A stretch of DNA of 64,000 nucleotides. Origin: Micrasema longulum (lineage: Eukaryota; Arthropoda; Insecta; Trichoptera; Brachycentridae). The position numbers were made by a program, and so were the translations under genes. Position 1 is the first letter of the stretch. The number at the start of each line of letters is the position of its first letter. Under the pieces are notes generated by a model, which was not told the origin of the DNA, ran no database searches, and worked only from the letters and a program-made list of their open reading frames with translations. The stretch covers positions 62,001-126,000 of the forward strand of contig JAGVSM010001697.1 of assembly GCA_022494885.1 (NCBI GenBank), read 5' to 3'. Of this stretch, positions 21,527 through 31,879 are shown one piece after another.

Positions 21527-22831
21527 GGCTATGTATAGCGTGTGAGCTCGCCAATATATGACAGTAAAATTTTATTGTCTTTGAATTTCCTAGAGTGTTA
21601 ACCATCGAAAAAAAAGAAGATTGCAAATAAAATCAACAGACAATGGAAATTTGATGTGTATTATTTTAATAGATTGTTTATAACAGAAAAATACATAGAG
21701 AAATATGCATTTTTATTTTTTGTAATAAAACAGTCTAGTAAATTCGAATAAATAAAAATACGCTTTATATTAACAATATTAATTAAAATGCAAAATAACA
21801 TTGAATACTTGAAAAATAAATATTACTGAGTGTTACAAACATAATTTAAAAAACGGATAGCGATTAAAAGTAAAAACTATCTTTAGTTTAATTCGTATAG
21901 CGATAAATACATAAACATTATAAGACAGGAGTTATACAAATACGAAAATAATATTGTAACTAGGCGGCTACCCACACGGTTAAATTTCGAAACACCAGGC
22001 AATTTCTTATCTCGGCTACGCTATGTAAAATGAAAAAAAATATTTAAATTAATAATTTCATCACGTCATGAAGTCACCCCTGGGTAGCGCCTGCTAACGT
22101 CAATCAACAAAAACATCCTCGTTTTAATTACAATATTTCGGCTACGCCATAAATCTCTTTTTTTAAATAATTTCTAACGTCACAAAGTCGCCCCTGGGTA
22201 GCGCCTGCTAACGTCAATCAACAAAAACATCCTCGTTTTAATTACAATATTTCGGCTACGCCATGAAACTCTTTTTTTAAAATAATTTCTCACGTCACAA
22301 AGTCGCCCCTGGGTAGCGCCTGCTAACGTCAATCAACAAAAACATCCTCGTTTTAATTACAATATTTCGGCTACGCCATAAATCTCTTTTTTTAAATAAT
22401 TTCTCACGTCACAAAGTCGCCCCTGGGTAGCGCCTGCTAACGTCAATCAACAAAAACATCCTCGTTTTTATAACAGTATTTCGGCTACGCCATGAATTTC
22501 TTATAAAAAATGTCAAAACGTCACAAAGCCACTCTCTGAGTGTCGCTACTGACATCATTTACAAAACATAATTATTTGTGCTTTTTTCAGGTACGCAACA
22601 TTTTTTTTTTAAATACACCTACCTAACCGATAAAATACTATTAGTAATTAAACCAAGGTGTGCTTTAAAGTTCCGTATGGCCAAATAATATTATTTATTA
22701 TTAGAATATTATTGACAAGCATTGCTGCATTCACGTTGCTTTACTTCTGAGAGCTCAACTGCTATGTTTTTCTATGGTTATGTTAATGTCATCTGTCATG
22801 TATTGGCGAGCTCACAGGCTATACTTACGCC
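21527..22831. mobile_element. Non-autonomous DNA transposon, 1,305 bp, 9-bp target duplication
   Basis: The left end (21527-21564) and the reverse complement of the right end (22793-22831) both start GGC and share GTATAGC, TGTGAGCTCGCCAATA and ATGACAG with few changes, giving inverted ends of about 38 bp. The 9-bp sequence GACTTCCGG flanks both sides (21518-21526 and 22832-22840) and is present once in the interrupted SINE's expected sequence. A 9-bp duplication is usual for Mutator-like elements (including Rehavkus-type elements with internal tandem repeats), so that superfamily is the best guess. No transposase is present. It holds the tandem array at 21990-22580. Confidence 0.8.
21990..22580 (+). 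repeat. Tandem array, about 114-bp unit, four to five copies
   Basis: The phrase TGGGTAGCGCCTGCTAACG recurs at 22081, 22195, 22310 and 22424 (spacing 114, 115, 114). Each unit also has ATCAACAAAAACATCCTCG, TTTCGGCTACGCCAT and AACGTCACAAAGTCGCCCC. Inner units are nearly identical; the outer copies at each edge are diverged. Confidence 0.93.
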
Positions 22832-22859
22832 GACTTCCGGGCCAGTTTTAGTGTAAAAA

Positions 22860-23575
22860 AAATAATAAAAAATAACAATATATAAAAAACATCGTAATTG
22901 TCTGGCAAAAAACTTTCGTTATCCTTATCATAATGAAACGCATTTTTCATTATTGCGAAATTAGCAAGTTTACACGATAATATTTAACATCATAACTTTT
23001 GAAAAAAATTCTTGGCATCCGTTTTTTAACCCGCAATCTTTTGTATAATAAACACCCTTTGTCAAACAAAGGCTCTGTTCATAGCCAGCTGCTGTCACTT
23101 GTCCTCCTAGGAGATTATTTTGTCGGACATAATGCTTTTTGCGCAGTGTCTGCATACGTATTCCGTTAATATAACACTGAGTGAATGCTTTTCAGCCGGA
23201 CGAGGAAACGAAATGTTGTTTCTCTGGCATGTATGTAGATACAGGTGCCATGTCGGAAATTATAAGCTAGATAAACCGTATCCAAGGGTTAAGGTGTATT
23301 TCTAAAGATGAACATTTGCATAAAATGTTGATGGAATGAAACTTAGAATACACCACCTGCATTTGGAGTCCTCGACGAAACATTTATATGAACTGAATAG
23401 ATAAAATACAGAATATTTAAGTACACGCAATACAAATTTCCCGGCATCGGAAATCTGAATTTACCCTTCCTTCGCAAAAGGCGCATGATTGCGGATAAAT
23501 TATTTATCATTAATTGACTTAAAAATAGATTGAGTTTTTCTCCTGACATTTCTAAATAATAATAATAATCATATT
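22860..23575. other. Stretch without recognised features
   Basis: Only short frames. Not seen elsewhere in the window. Confidence 0.4.
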
Positions 23576-23579
23576 TTAT

Positions 23580-23985
23580 TGACAAAAATAACAATTACTT
23601 TATCCACTACATACACACTTAGGTAATATATTTATCTGGATCATATCTAATCTGCCTAATTAGGTACAACCTACTTTAAGGCAGAGATTTTTATGCAAAA
23701 TTAAACATTAAAATTACAAACTACTTGTTAATTTACCATATACACTATTAATTTATTATTTAAGAATGTCTTTGAGTAAATTTTCCAATTTTTCTCGACC
23801 AAAACCCAGCAACCGTTTTTTTACAATTTTATTGAATTGAATCTGGATCATGATTTTGCAATGTTTGGGTAACATGTTGAATATTTTGGGGCCCTAAAAC
23901 CTGTTTTTTTTTTGCTTAAATTCAGAGTTTGTGATAGACTCCATGACCCATTCTCTAGTTTGACTTCTGGTAGTGTGGAACTGCT
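23580..23985 (-). pseudogene. LINE C-terminal relic, 3' UTR and (ATT)n tail
   Basis: On minus, frames read TRSQTREWVMESITN, then, after a stop, GPKIFNMLPKHCK and FGREKLENLLKDILK, the LINE ending in which a YxGPKLFNxLP block is typical. The stop is near 23760; downstream there is AATAAA and an (ATT)n tail at 23559-23573, as in CR1/Jockey-like insertions. Confidence 0.6.
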
Positions 23986-24284
23986 TTTTAATTATAAAGA
24001 AAAGGAAGCATATTTGGAATACTGTTGGTAATTTGGAACACCGCCTTAACTTTTGATAGAAGAGGAACACCTACCGGCAATACTTACAAATGTTACACGC
24101 TACAGTTGCAAGCCCTGATTCTTTTAAAAAATTTAAACTATACACTCTTGAAACTTAAATTTTTACAAAACACTAAGGTGGTAACGAAAAATATTCTAAA
24201 AAACAAAAAAAACTTTTGAAAGAACTAAATGATTCATTTATATTTTCAGATTATTTTTAAGGTATTATTTTTCATGTTTTTTAG

Positions 24285-24500
24285 GCCGTGCGGTATAGTG
24301 GTCAGCGCGTTTGATTTGAATTTTTATTTGAAAATATGCTTTTACATTGTATTTCATAGTCTCTGAGCTGGCACCTGTAGCGTATGACTGATCATCTTAC
24401 CTTAATGTTTCAAAAAAATATCAAGATACGTTTCGACTGGTATACCAATGCAGTGCCCTATGCACCATTAGATGCAGTGAGGGAATGATGATGATGATTT
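24285..24500 (+). repeat. SINE-C copy
   Basis: Head GTGCGGTATAGTGGTCAGCG with CGCGTTTG; the anticodon-side and B box have been lost. Body CTGGCACCTGTAGCGTATG, ACTGATCATCTTACC and CAATGCAGTGCCCTATGC, then (ATG)n at 24486-24498. Confidence 0.65.
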
Positions 24501-24524
24501 TTTTGTATATAAAGCATAATTTTT

Positions 24525-24706
24525 CATTTAAAAAATTTTTAAAAATATTGGCGTTCTTTCCCAAATATTTCAACTTTGGTGACCATTTTCAACGATTTGT
24601 AAATAACTCACTATTAGAAAATGGAAATCAAGTTGTGGTAGAGTGGGGTTTGAACCTCGGACCTCTGGCCCGTGAGTCCGCAACACTAGCCACGGGACCA
24701 CAACCT
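24525..24706 (-). repeat. SINE-B copy
   Basis: On minus: AGGTTGTGGTCCCGTGGC, TAGTGTTGCGGACTCACGG, GAGGTTCAAACCCCAC, then the body and ATTTGGGAAAGAACGCC with an A-rich end. Creates a spurious 105-codon plus frame. Confidence 0.75.
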
Positions 24707-24709
24707 GAT

Positions 24710-25980
24710 TTTAATGCGAACTATGTAGATAGATTTAACACGAATGTGATCAAATTCTGTAAAGCACTTTATATAGAAGTTACGCTCAATTTCACCAATT
24801 GAATAACACCTTCCTCCAAAGGCTTGCGTTAAATTTAAGTGTTCTTGTATTATTACATTCAAACACTAACCTCTTATCAAGACAGAGAAATTTGTTAATA
24901 ATGGGATTCCCGAAAACTTCATTCCGACATGTTGAATATTTACCTAACATTGATTCAAATGAATTTATACCGTTTGCGCTTACTGAGCAAAGTTCTCTAA
25001 CATACATAATTTGGTATTACAAGGAACAAAAGCTTGACGTCAAACTTAGATATTGTTTTCACTTAAATTAATGAAAATAAATTTGATTAATTTATAACAC
25101 ATGACAAAGATGAATGTACACAATTAAGTACCTAATACATATTTTGAGCCTTCAAATTGTTTTAATAATTTTTAATTTTCGAGGTAAAAGACGATATAAA
25201 TCATCGAATTTTAGTTTTTAGTTTGTCTTGGCTGCCGATTACAAACTGTTTGTTTAAACATTTATCGGGACATAATGAATTCATTTATTACACTTAAAAT
25301 TATTTATTTTTTTATTAAAAAATGTCATAATCATGAAACCAGCAATTAGACGTAGTAATAATTATTCAATTTTGTCCTGGCTTTAATTTTCTTAATTTGT
25401 AATTTATTTCAATTGTGCCTGTATGTATTATAAAGATATGTGTTAACCATTTTTAAGTGTACTTATTCCATGAGTAAATAAATAAATAAACAATAAATAA
25501 GTCCGTGAGGAGAAAATTTTAAAACTCAATGCACAATACATAAAAAAAAGGAACATAGGCATGAAAGATTTCAAATCATTAAAAAAATACATTATTGTTA
25601 AATTATTAAATGCTGTCCAACGGCCGATATGGATATTAAAATTTCGCTTTAAACATACTGTAGAAATTGAATGTTTCAAACAAAATTATTATTCTTTAAA
25701 AAAAGATACTTGTTAATTCGAGATAATTTTTGCATTGTCATTTTTGTGAAAGTTATCTCAAAGACGCTGTACAATAAATGTTGAAACTCGTCTTGCAGAT
25801 ATTTATAATAATAACATAAAACAAGGATTTTAACTTAACCATTCATTTAAACATTTTAAATATTTTACAGACAAAATTTTAACTACAATTTAAAATAAAA
25901 AACACAAAACTTGCGCGATTTAAAATGCTTGTATGACGTTTTTTTTTTAAAAACGTTTTGTTTTAACTTTCTTGATCACA
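24710..25980. other. AT-rich stretch, overlapping short frames only
   Basis: At 24790-25070 both strands are open (90 and 71 codons) but neither product is recognisable. An AATAAATAAATAAAC-type run lies near 25475-25500. Nothing else supported. Confidence 0.35.
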
Positions 25981-25984
25981 TGAA

Positions 25985-26175
25985 ATTATTAGAACAAACT
26001 CAACCTATTAATTTTAAATTATTATTATTTAAAGCATTAACTTTGTGGTCAAACATTTTACTATTTTTTTAAACTAAAAGTTAGTTTACTAGAAGTGGTA
26101 CAAAACATTTTACTAAAAGAAATGTCGGTAAGAGGTTTTTTACAAATATTTAATATCATTTATTAATTTTATCTT
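25985..26175 (+). mobile_element. Penelope-like tail fragment (weak)
   Basis: ATTTTACTAAAAGAAATGTC then GTCGGTAAGAGGTTTTTTAC and AAATATTTAATATCATT match the tail of the hammerhead-bearing family. An inverted tail-like piece with CTTTGTGGTCAAACATTTTA lies just before it, as at 50110. Confidence 0.4.
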
Positions 26176-26439
26176 TACTTGAGTATAGACGTACAAAATA
26201 ATCAACAAAACGAAAATACATAGTCGTAAAAAGACAATTAGTGGAATATTTAGGAAAAAATCATTTGCTTTGTAAGGAACAATCAGGTATGAGAAATAAC
26301 GATTTATGTAAATCAACAATAAATATTGTCATTGATTTATGGAACATGAGAAATGGAAATGGATAAAAATAAATATGACATTGCTGTGTTGATTTTAAAA
26401 GAGGATTTAAAACAATAGATCGAAAACCATATTACAGTA

Positions 26440-26845
26440 ATTAAGAAATTACAACAGGGATACAGAACATTTTAGAAACGGGATTGTGGAAGTCTAGGCT
26501 TATGATCTGTCATTGGCTGTTTTAAGTGGCCACTTTACACACTGTGTAACATTTACAATTTGGCCTATGTTTGAACATCCATATTTCTTCAATTCTTCTA
26601 TCTGTTAATTCTAGTAAAGTTAAAGAACTGAAACCTTTATTGTTGTGAATAGATTCATCTGGTCAAATTATTTCACGTGTTCGAAGTGGCCACCTTAACC
26701 AGCCAATAACGTTTTAAAGAAACATGGATGTTCAAACTTAGGAAAAATGGTGAATGTAACCCAATGTCTAATGTAGCCACTTAAACCTGTCAATGGCAGA
26801 TCGTTAACCCTGTAAATTCCTAGACTTTTATATTCCTTCTTAAGT
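26440..26845. repeat. Modular repeat, B-C then inverted C'-B'
   Basis: B (AAATTACAACAGGGATAC...GTCATTGGCTG) and C (AAAGAACTGAAACCTTTAT) run on plus, then B/C pieces return inverted (GAAGTGGCCACCTTAACC, AAACCTGTCAATGGCAGA, CGTTAACCCTGTAAATTCC). An imperfect foldback. Confidence 0.8.
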
Positions 26846-27179
26846 TTTATCTAAATTTTAGGAGGAACAATCTAGCGTTCGAAAAAAATAGTTTTGGTAC
26901 ATAAAACTTTTAAGTATATTATTAAACACAAATGCCTAAGACGATAGTTTTAAATAATTGTTTTTTTTTTAATCAATTAAATTAATATTAATTATTCAAC
27001 TTATTTCATTAATTAATTTGATAATTTCATTTATTTAATAATTTCAATGAGTTCAGTTAGTTAATTGATTTCATCAATTTTATTCTTTGTTTTTTTACTT
27101 TTTTTCAATTGCATAATTTCATTTCTTTTTATCAATTTTAGTGTATTTGATATTTGTTACACAAAAGTAAGATATAGCT

Positions 27180-27245
27180 AACGCTTCAGGTGCCAGTCCA
27201 GGGACTTTAGCAAAAATACACACTTGAAAATAAAAATGTCATGTT
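27180..27245 (-). repeat. Short SINE-C fragment
   Basis: CGCTTCAGGTGCCAGTCCAG matches the middle of the family; the rest is gone. Confidence 0.35.
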
Positions 27246-27682
27246 TATCAGATAAGAGACCTCTTGTATAATAATTATGAAAAAAGACACATGTATTACT
27301 TAGTCTGCCTCATTGTCAGCTGTATCATGCCTTTTATTTCCTAGCCCTTTAATACTTATGCAGTATCTTATTTTATGGCTCCACTATTGAAATATTTGTT
27401 TAAGTTAAGAATGAAAATATTTTTCATAAAAAAAAACACATTTTATGAAAGTTCGAATTCGAATTGTTGAATGAACTAAATTTATAATAATACAATTCAT
27501 ATACGCAACTCTAAGGATCGTGATGCGAATAAAAATGCATGAATTCAATTGCATTTACATAATATCTTTGCATACATACCGATATATTAGGGATACGTTG
27601 TTGAAATTAAAATCAATACATTGAGGTTTTTTGGAAAACAGATAGGTTCATATATTGATGAAGCTTATAATAATACCTAAAT

Positions 27683-27922
27683 TTACATTCTAATTAAACT
27701 AAAGTGATATATTATATTTCCTGATTTAAAATTGAGGGTATGATAGTGGGATTTTAGTTGGGATCTGAACTGACTGAGACTGTCGATGATTCGTAAGTTT
27801 AAAGGCAATTGGTTCCAGGCAGAAAGGCCGGCAGCGGCAAAAGCACGATCTCCAAATCTAGTGTTTGGAGAGTGCCGGATTTCGACATGATTCTGCGAGT
27901 TGATTTTGCATCTGACGTGAGT
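27683..27922 (-). pseudogene. CR1-like LINE C-terminus
   Basis: An 80-codon minus frame begins after a TAG with THVRCKINSQNHVE and contains TRFGDRAFAAAGLSAWNQL and PLNLRIIDSLSQFRSQLKS. GDRAF...A...WN.LP..IR...SL..FK..LK is the standard ending of CR1/L2-type LINE proteins. It is only this ending: no reverse transcriptase core is attached and no ATG starts it. The neighbouring 28180-28669 copy is another LINE ending in the same orientation. Confidence 0.8.
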
Positions 27923-28179
27923 CTATGTCGAGTGATGCTTTCCATTCTTTGTCTTTAAACTTTTTCGGTGCCCAGAGCGTTGTTTATATTAAACATCAAA
28001 TCATTATTTTTGAAACGTCAAAACTAATCCCTGCATGTTGTTTCCGACAGAATATGGTCTCCACAAGAATATTATGCGCTACAGCTGCAAATTAAAAAAA
28101 AAAGCCATGCAGTTGAATTCCCCGAAAACGCTCTTTTTGTACAACGAAATTCGAAACGTTAAGCGCAATGAATTTATTA

Positions 28180-28669
28180 TTTTATTTACAAACATAAATT
28201 TACTGTACATTATTTGAGATATAAGTCTCAACTCCATGGGACTAAAAGTCCTGTATTGAGATAGGACGAGCAATTAGTTGACACAGACACATGAGTTTAT
28301 CACCACAAATATAGGATCAGAAACATAAACAAATAATTTTTTTTAAATAAAAAAAATGGCACATCAATATGGTAAACAATAAACTCAAACATTCGGAAAA
28401 TCATCAAGGAGTTTCCTACTCAAATCCCTCCCACTTAGAAAAATCCATTCCTTAACTCCTTTCTTGAAAATAGTTTTTGTCCTTGAGAGCTTAATACGCT
28501 CTTTCAAAATATAGAACACTCTCGGTTCGATAAATGAAAGATGCCTCTGAGCAAAAGTCGTACGGGTTTTGGGTATGACATAATTCATGCTCTGGGAAAA
28601 TCTCGTACGGACATTTTGCTGAGACCTCTCCTTATTGTTTGAAGAAAATATTGAAGAGCATGTCTCCAT
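28180..28669 (-). pseudogene. LINE C-terminus with 3' UTR
   Basis: A 94-codon minus frame (28385-28669) contains TRFSQSMNYVIPKTRTTF, HLSFIEPRVFYIL and FKKGVKEWIFLSGRD. This has the layout of the last part of Jockey/CR1-like proteins (short basic start, PKTRT.F..., then LP/FKK.LK.). The sequence from 28384 to 28180 is shared with 11985-12250 and is the 3' UTR. 5'-truncated. Confidence 0.65.
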
Positions 28670-28689
28670 GATATTTTTTTCAAATGTCT

Positions 28690-29160
28690 GAATTTTAGAA
28701 TATTCCGTCTTTTATTAGTGGTAACACGATGTTACATCACCGCGCGCAACGTCTTTAAAGAGTTAAGTAAATAAAAATATTATTGTACACATTGTTCATT
28801 AAAATATTAATGCAGTGAGACATTTTTTTGCAATTAAGATGATTGCGGTCAAAGTTTCTACTTTTTATTATAACTACTTTATCAAATTACCATTTCACAA
28901 ATTCCCTTCAATTTAATCAAAATTGAAAAACAAGTAGGAAATATCAAATTTTGCCTATATCAAAACTTGAAATAGAGTTTGAAAGTGTTGATGTCGCAGA
29001 TTATTGAAAGGAAATTTAGGAAACTTAAGAATTCTAAGCTATAAAATATAGTTAGGCATTGTTAAGTAAGCTATACATGATTTCAAACGCATTTTTTTTC
29101 AAAATTAATAGATCATGTCAAATAACATAATCATCAAACCCTTATCTGCACATGGTAGTG
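28690..29160. other. AT-rich stretch without features
   Basis: Nothing supported. GTAACACGATGTTACATCACCGCGC at about 28721-28745 recurs in part near 63585-63610 (CACGATGTAACATCACCGCG), a short shared piece of unknown origin. Confidence 0.4.
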
Positions 29161-29164
29161 CATA

Positions 29165-29335
29165 GTGCGCGGGTATCTTTATCATCTATTACATGAAGTT
29201 AAGGTGATCAGTCTTACTAAGGTACCTGTCCAGAGACAGCCTAATAAATAAAAAAAATATGTCGTCCTTTCCGAAAATCGAACACACGACCTGAAGCATG
29301 GTGGGCAATCACGCCAACCGCTATTTATGATTATT
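29165..29335 (-). repeat. SINE-C fragment
   Basis: On minus: ATAGCGGTTGGCGTGATTG, the B-box region GTGTTCGATTTTCGG, and CTGATCACCTTAACTTCATG of the body. Truncated before the ATG tail. Confidence 0.5.
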
Positions 29336-29769
29336 AACTGAGAACAGATATTGAATTGAAACAATTATATTTCATCCTGCCCCATTTAAGCAGCGCGTAA
29401 TTAGGCACGGGTCCAATAATATTTTTGATCCGTCAAAATTCAAGTATGGCAATACCACGTCAGACCATGCATTTTAAAAAGCAAAGACCGCCCGTGACAA
29501 GCAAAATTCGTGAATAAACGTGTAACTTAACAAAAGTTAAGTTGTAGTTTGTTATATCGAGGGAACATCGCCTTACGGCATGTGAGTACTATGTAATTAA
29601 ATTTGAAATCGTATTGTCGTTTTGATTCGCAGAACACGGATTCTAATGATTTATTTTTTCTCCATAATTATAGGCTTACCTAAAACGCCATTGTATTTTT
29701 TTTATATTTAAAATTTATGGTAAACACGGCGGTGTATACTTGCGTTTATCGGATTTTCACAATTATTTA

Positions 29770-29947
29770 CATTTTTTTTTTTGCACCACAACAGGCCAGG
29801 AGGCCTAATTACAGTGGTGAATTACATCACAGAGCACCCAGGCTTGAGAAAAATCACATTTTAATTTTTGTGTTCTCACCGGGAATCGAACCCGGAACCT
29901 TCCGTGCGTGAGTCAAGCGTCTTGACCACTACACCACGGAGGCCGCC
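29770..29947 (-). repeat. SINE-A copy, best preserved
   Basis: On minus: GGCGGCCTCCGTGGTGTAG, TGGTCAAGACGCTTGACTC, ACGCACGGAAGGTTCCGG and the consensus B box GGTTCGATTCCCGG, then the body to AGGCCTCCTGGCCTGTTG, TGGTGCA and an A run. Aligned to a tRNA, the anticodon loop would be CTCACGC (anticodon CAC, valine). Confidence 0.88.
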
Positions 29948-30159
29948 ATGACATATGCCATATGACATATGTTATACATATTAATATTTTAAATACATAT
30001 GTAGATGAAAGCAATATGATAAAAAAGTGTTTTTTATAAAACAATATTACCCCGAATAACCAAAGTTTTATCCATTTTCACTCAAAATATGTCAGTTGAA
30101 AGAAAAATCAAAGGTATTTTAGTTTTCTTGCAATTTCTTTTGTTTCTTTTTTCGCTGAG

Positions 30160-30391
30160 CTATTTGATCCATTTTATCCCGAAGGTTCTAGATGGAATGC
30201 TGGCGATGATCACACTAGTCACACACCGCTGTGAGGCCGTGGACCGTGATGTGAATCGGAAATCCCTTTATTCAATAGTATTGTACCCAAACCGCTGGAG
30301 GCTTTTACCGCAGACCTTTGCATAAAGCATTCCTTTCACCATAGCTACAGCCATCGCCCGCCACTGCCTCCCCCTCCCGGCGTTTAATAAA
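30160..30391 (+). CDS. Candidate terminal exon (weak)
   Basis: A strong pyrimidine tract (TTTCTTTTGTTTCTTTTTTC, then GCTGAG) precedes 24 codons reading LFDPFYPEGSRWNAGDDHTS and a TGA at 30232. AATAAA is at 30386. The segment to 30380 is markedly less AT-rich than its surroundings. A different frame is open for 78 codons (30089-30325) with a hydrophobic start. No homology is recognised for either; the island may equally be a regulatory element. Confidence 0.2.
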
Positions 30392-30534
30392 ACTTTGTTG
30401 GAATCTTTCAATAGATTTTTTTAACCCCAAATTCAAATTGACAACTTGTATGCGCAATTTTAAGTATTCAACAATTCTGTGTATTTATGTAACTATCTAT
30501 GAACGAATTCGGTTTATCCTTATATATTTTGAGC

Positions 30535-31295
30535 ATATCCAAATTTTTGTAGACAAGGACTGGATTCAACTCCCTGGGGAGCTGTTTATATTAACATATT
30601 ACAACAGAGATGAAGAACATTTAAGATAATGTAATATGAAAGTCTAGGCATCTAAAAAGCTTATGACCTGTCAATGGCTGGTTTAAGTGGCCATTTTACA
30701 AACTGTGTAACATTCACTATTTTGCCCATATTTAATCTATATTCCTTCAATTCTTTCATCTGTGTATGTTTGTGAAGTTAAAGAGCTAAAACCTTTATTT
30801 ATCCGGGAGAGATTCATCTAATTGAATTATTTCACTGTAGATGCCTAGACTTCCATTTTACCTTATCTTAAATGTTCTTCATCTCTGTTGTAATATGTAA
30901 ATATAAACAGCTCTCTAGGGAGTTGAATCCAGTTCTTGTCTACAAAAGTTTGAAAAAACTCAAACTATTTGATAAATTTGTTGATAAATCCACCTGGTCC
31001 ATGAAGAAGTATAGAAATTGAAAAAATAAGATTTTCAGGCGTTGCCTAGTATGTGGGTGAAATAATTCAATTAGATGAATCTCACCCCCATAAATAAAGG
31101 TTTCAGCTCTTTAACTTCACAAACATCAACCGATGAAAGAATTCAACGAATAAACATAGATGTCCGAATATGGGCAGAATGGGAATGTCACACAATGTGT
31201 AAAGTGGCCACTTAAACTAGCCATTGACAGGTCAAGTCCTTTAGATGCCTAGACTTCTATATAACCTTCTCTGAAATGTTCTCCATCTCTGTTGT
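30535..31295. repeat. Modular repeat, two copies head to head
   Basis: A-B-C runs plus from 30535 (GACAAGGACTGGATTCAAC, CTCCCTGGGGAGCTG, ATTACAACAGAGATGAAG). At about 30830 it turns over: B' and A' (TTCATCTCTGTTGTAATA, CTCTCTAGGGAGTTGAATC), then C' and B' to about 31295. The second copy is a full inverted unit, so both orders and the tandem return to B are visible here. Confidence 0.82.
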
Positions 31296-31499
31296 AATAT
31301 GTTGAATATTAAAAAAAAAATATTTGTATTTTATACAAAGCTATTAATGTTTTATTAACTCTTAAATTATTTTTTATTACGTATTTGTGATGAAATCAAT
31401 CAGCCAGTGGTTTTGCTTGCCTGGTATTAGGGAGAAATTAGTCAATTAATTTGTGCTTTATTCCTGGATAAAAAGTAAAACGGATCAATTATCGGTTTT

Positions 31500-31870
31500 T
31501 CAACTGCAGCTATGCAAAAAAAAGATGATCATGGCGACAAAGCATCATTATTATGTTTTTTACTGAGAAACTGTTTTTTTTTTTAAATGATAGGAACTTG
31601 TGATAATTGTCAGCTCTCCAAGTATCTCTATGCAAAAAAATCACCTTAATCGGTGTCTGTGTTGCGACACAAAATATTAACTCGGTATTCCAGTAAAAAA
31701 AATCCCGAGATTGTGATTTTTTTTCAGGAGAAAAGTAAACTAAAAAAGCTCTGCGGCTATCCCTATGCAAAGAATCACGTTGATCGGTTGCTCCATTGTG
31801 ACGAGAAGGAAACACAAAAAGACAAACTTATTCTTGCATTCATAATATTAAGTGTGGATAAGCTGTAAAT
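31500..31870 (+). repeat. LINE/RTE-like 3' tail with degenerate tandem units
   Basis: Three diverged units about 120-130 bp apart share CTATGCAAA...ATCAC..TGATCGG and ...GCGAC/GTGAC (31510, 31628, 31758). The last ends GAAGGAAACACAAAAAGAC, then CTTGCATTCATAATATTAAG. That ending resembles the 3' ends of insect RTE-type repeats. The 101- and 71-codon frames here are by-products. Confidence 0.45.
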
Positions 31871-31879
31871 AAATAAATT

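Noticed and set aside
21990..22580. CRISPR-like array
   Set aside because: The whole 114-bp unit is repeated without unique spacers, and the setting is a eukaryotic transposon.
24485..24802. 105-codon plus-strand frame
   Set aside because: It crosses SINE-C and SINE-B sequences; no protein features.
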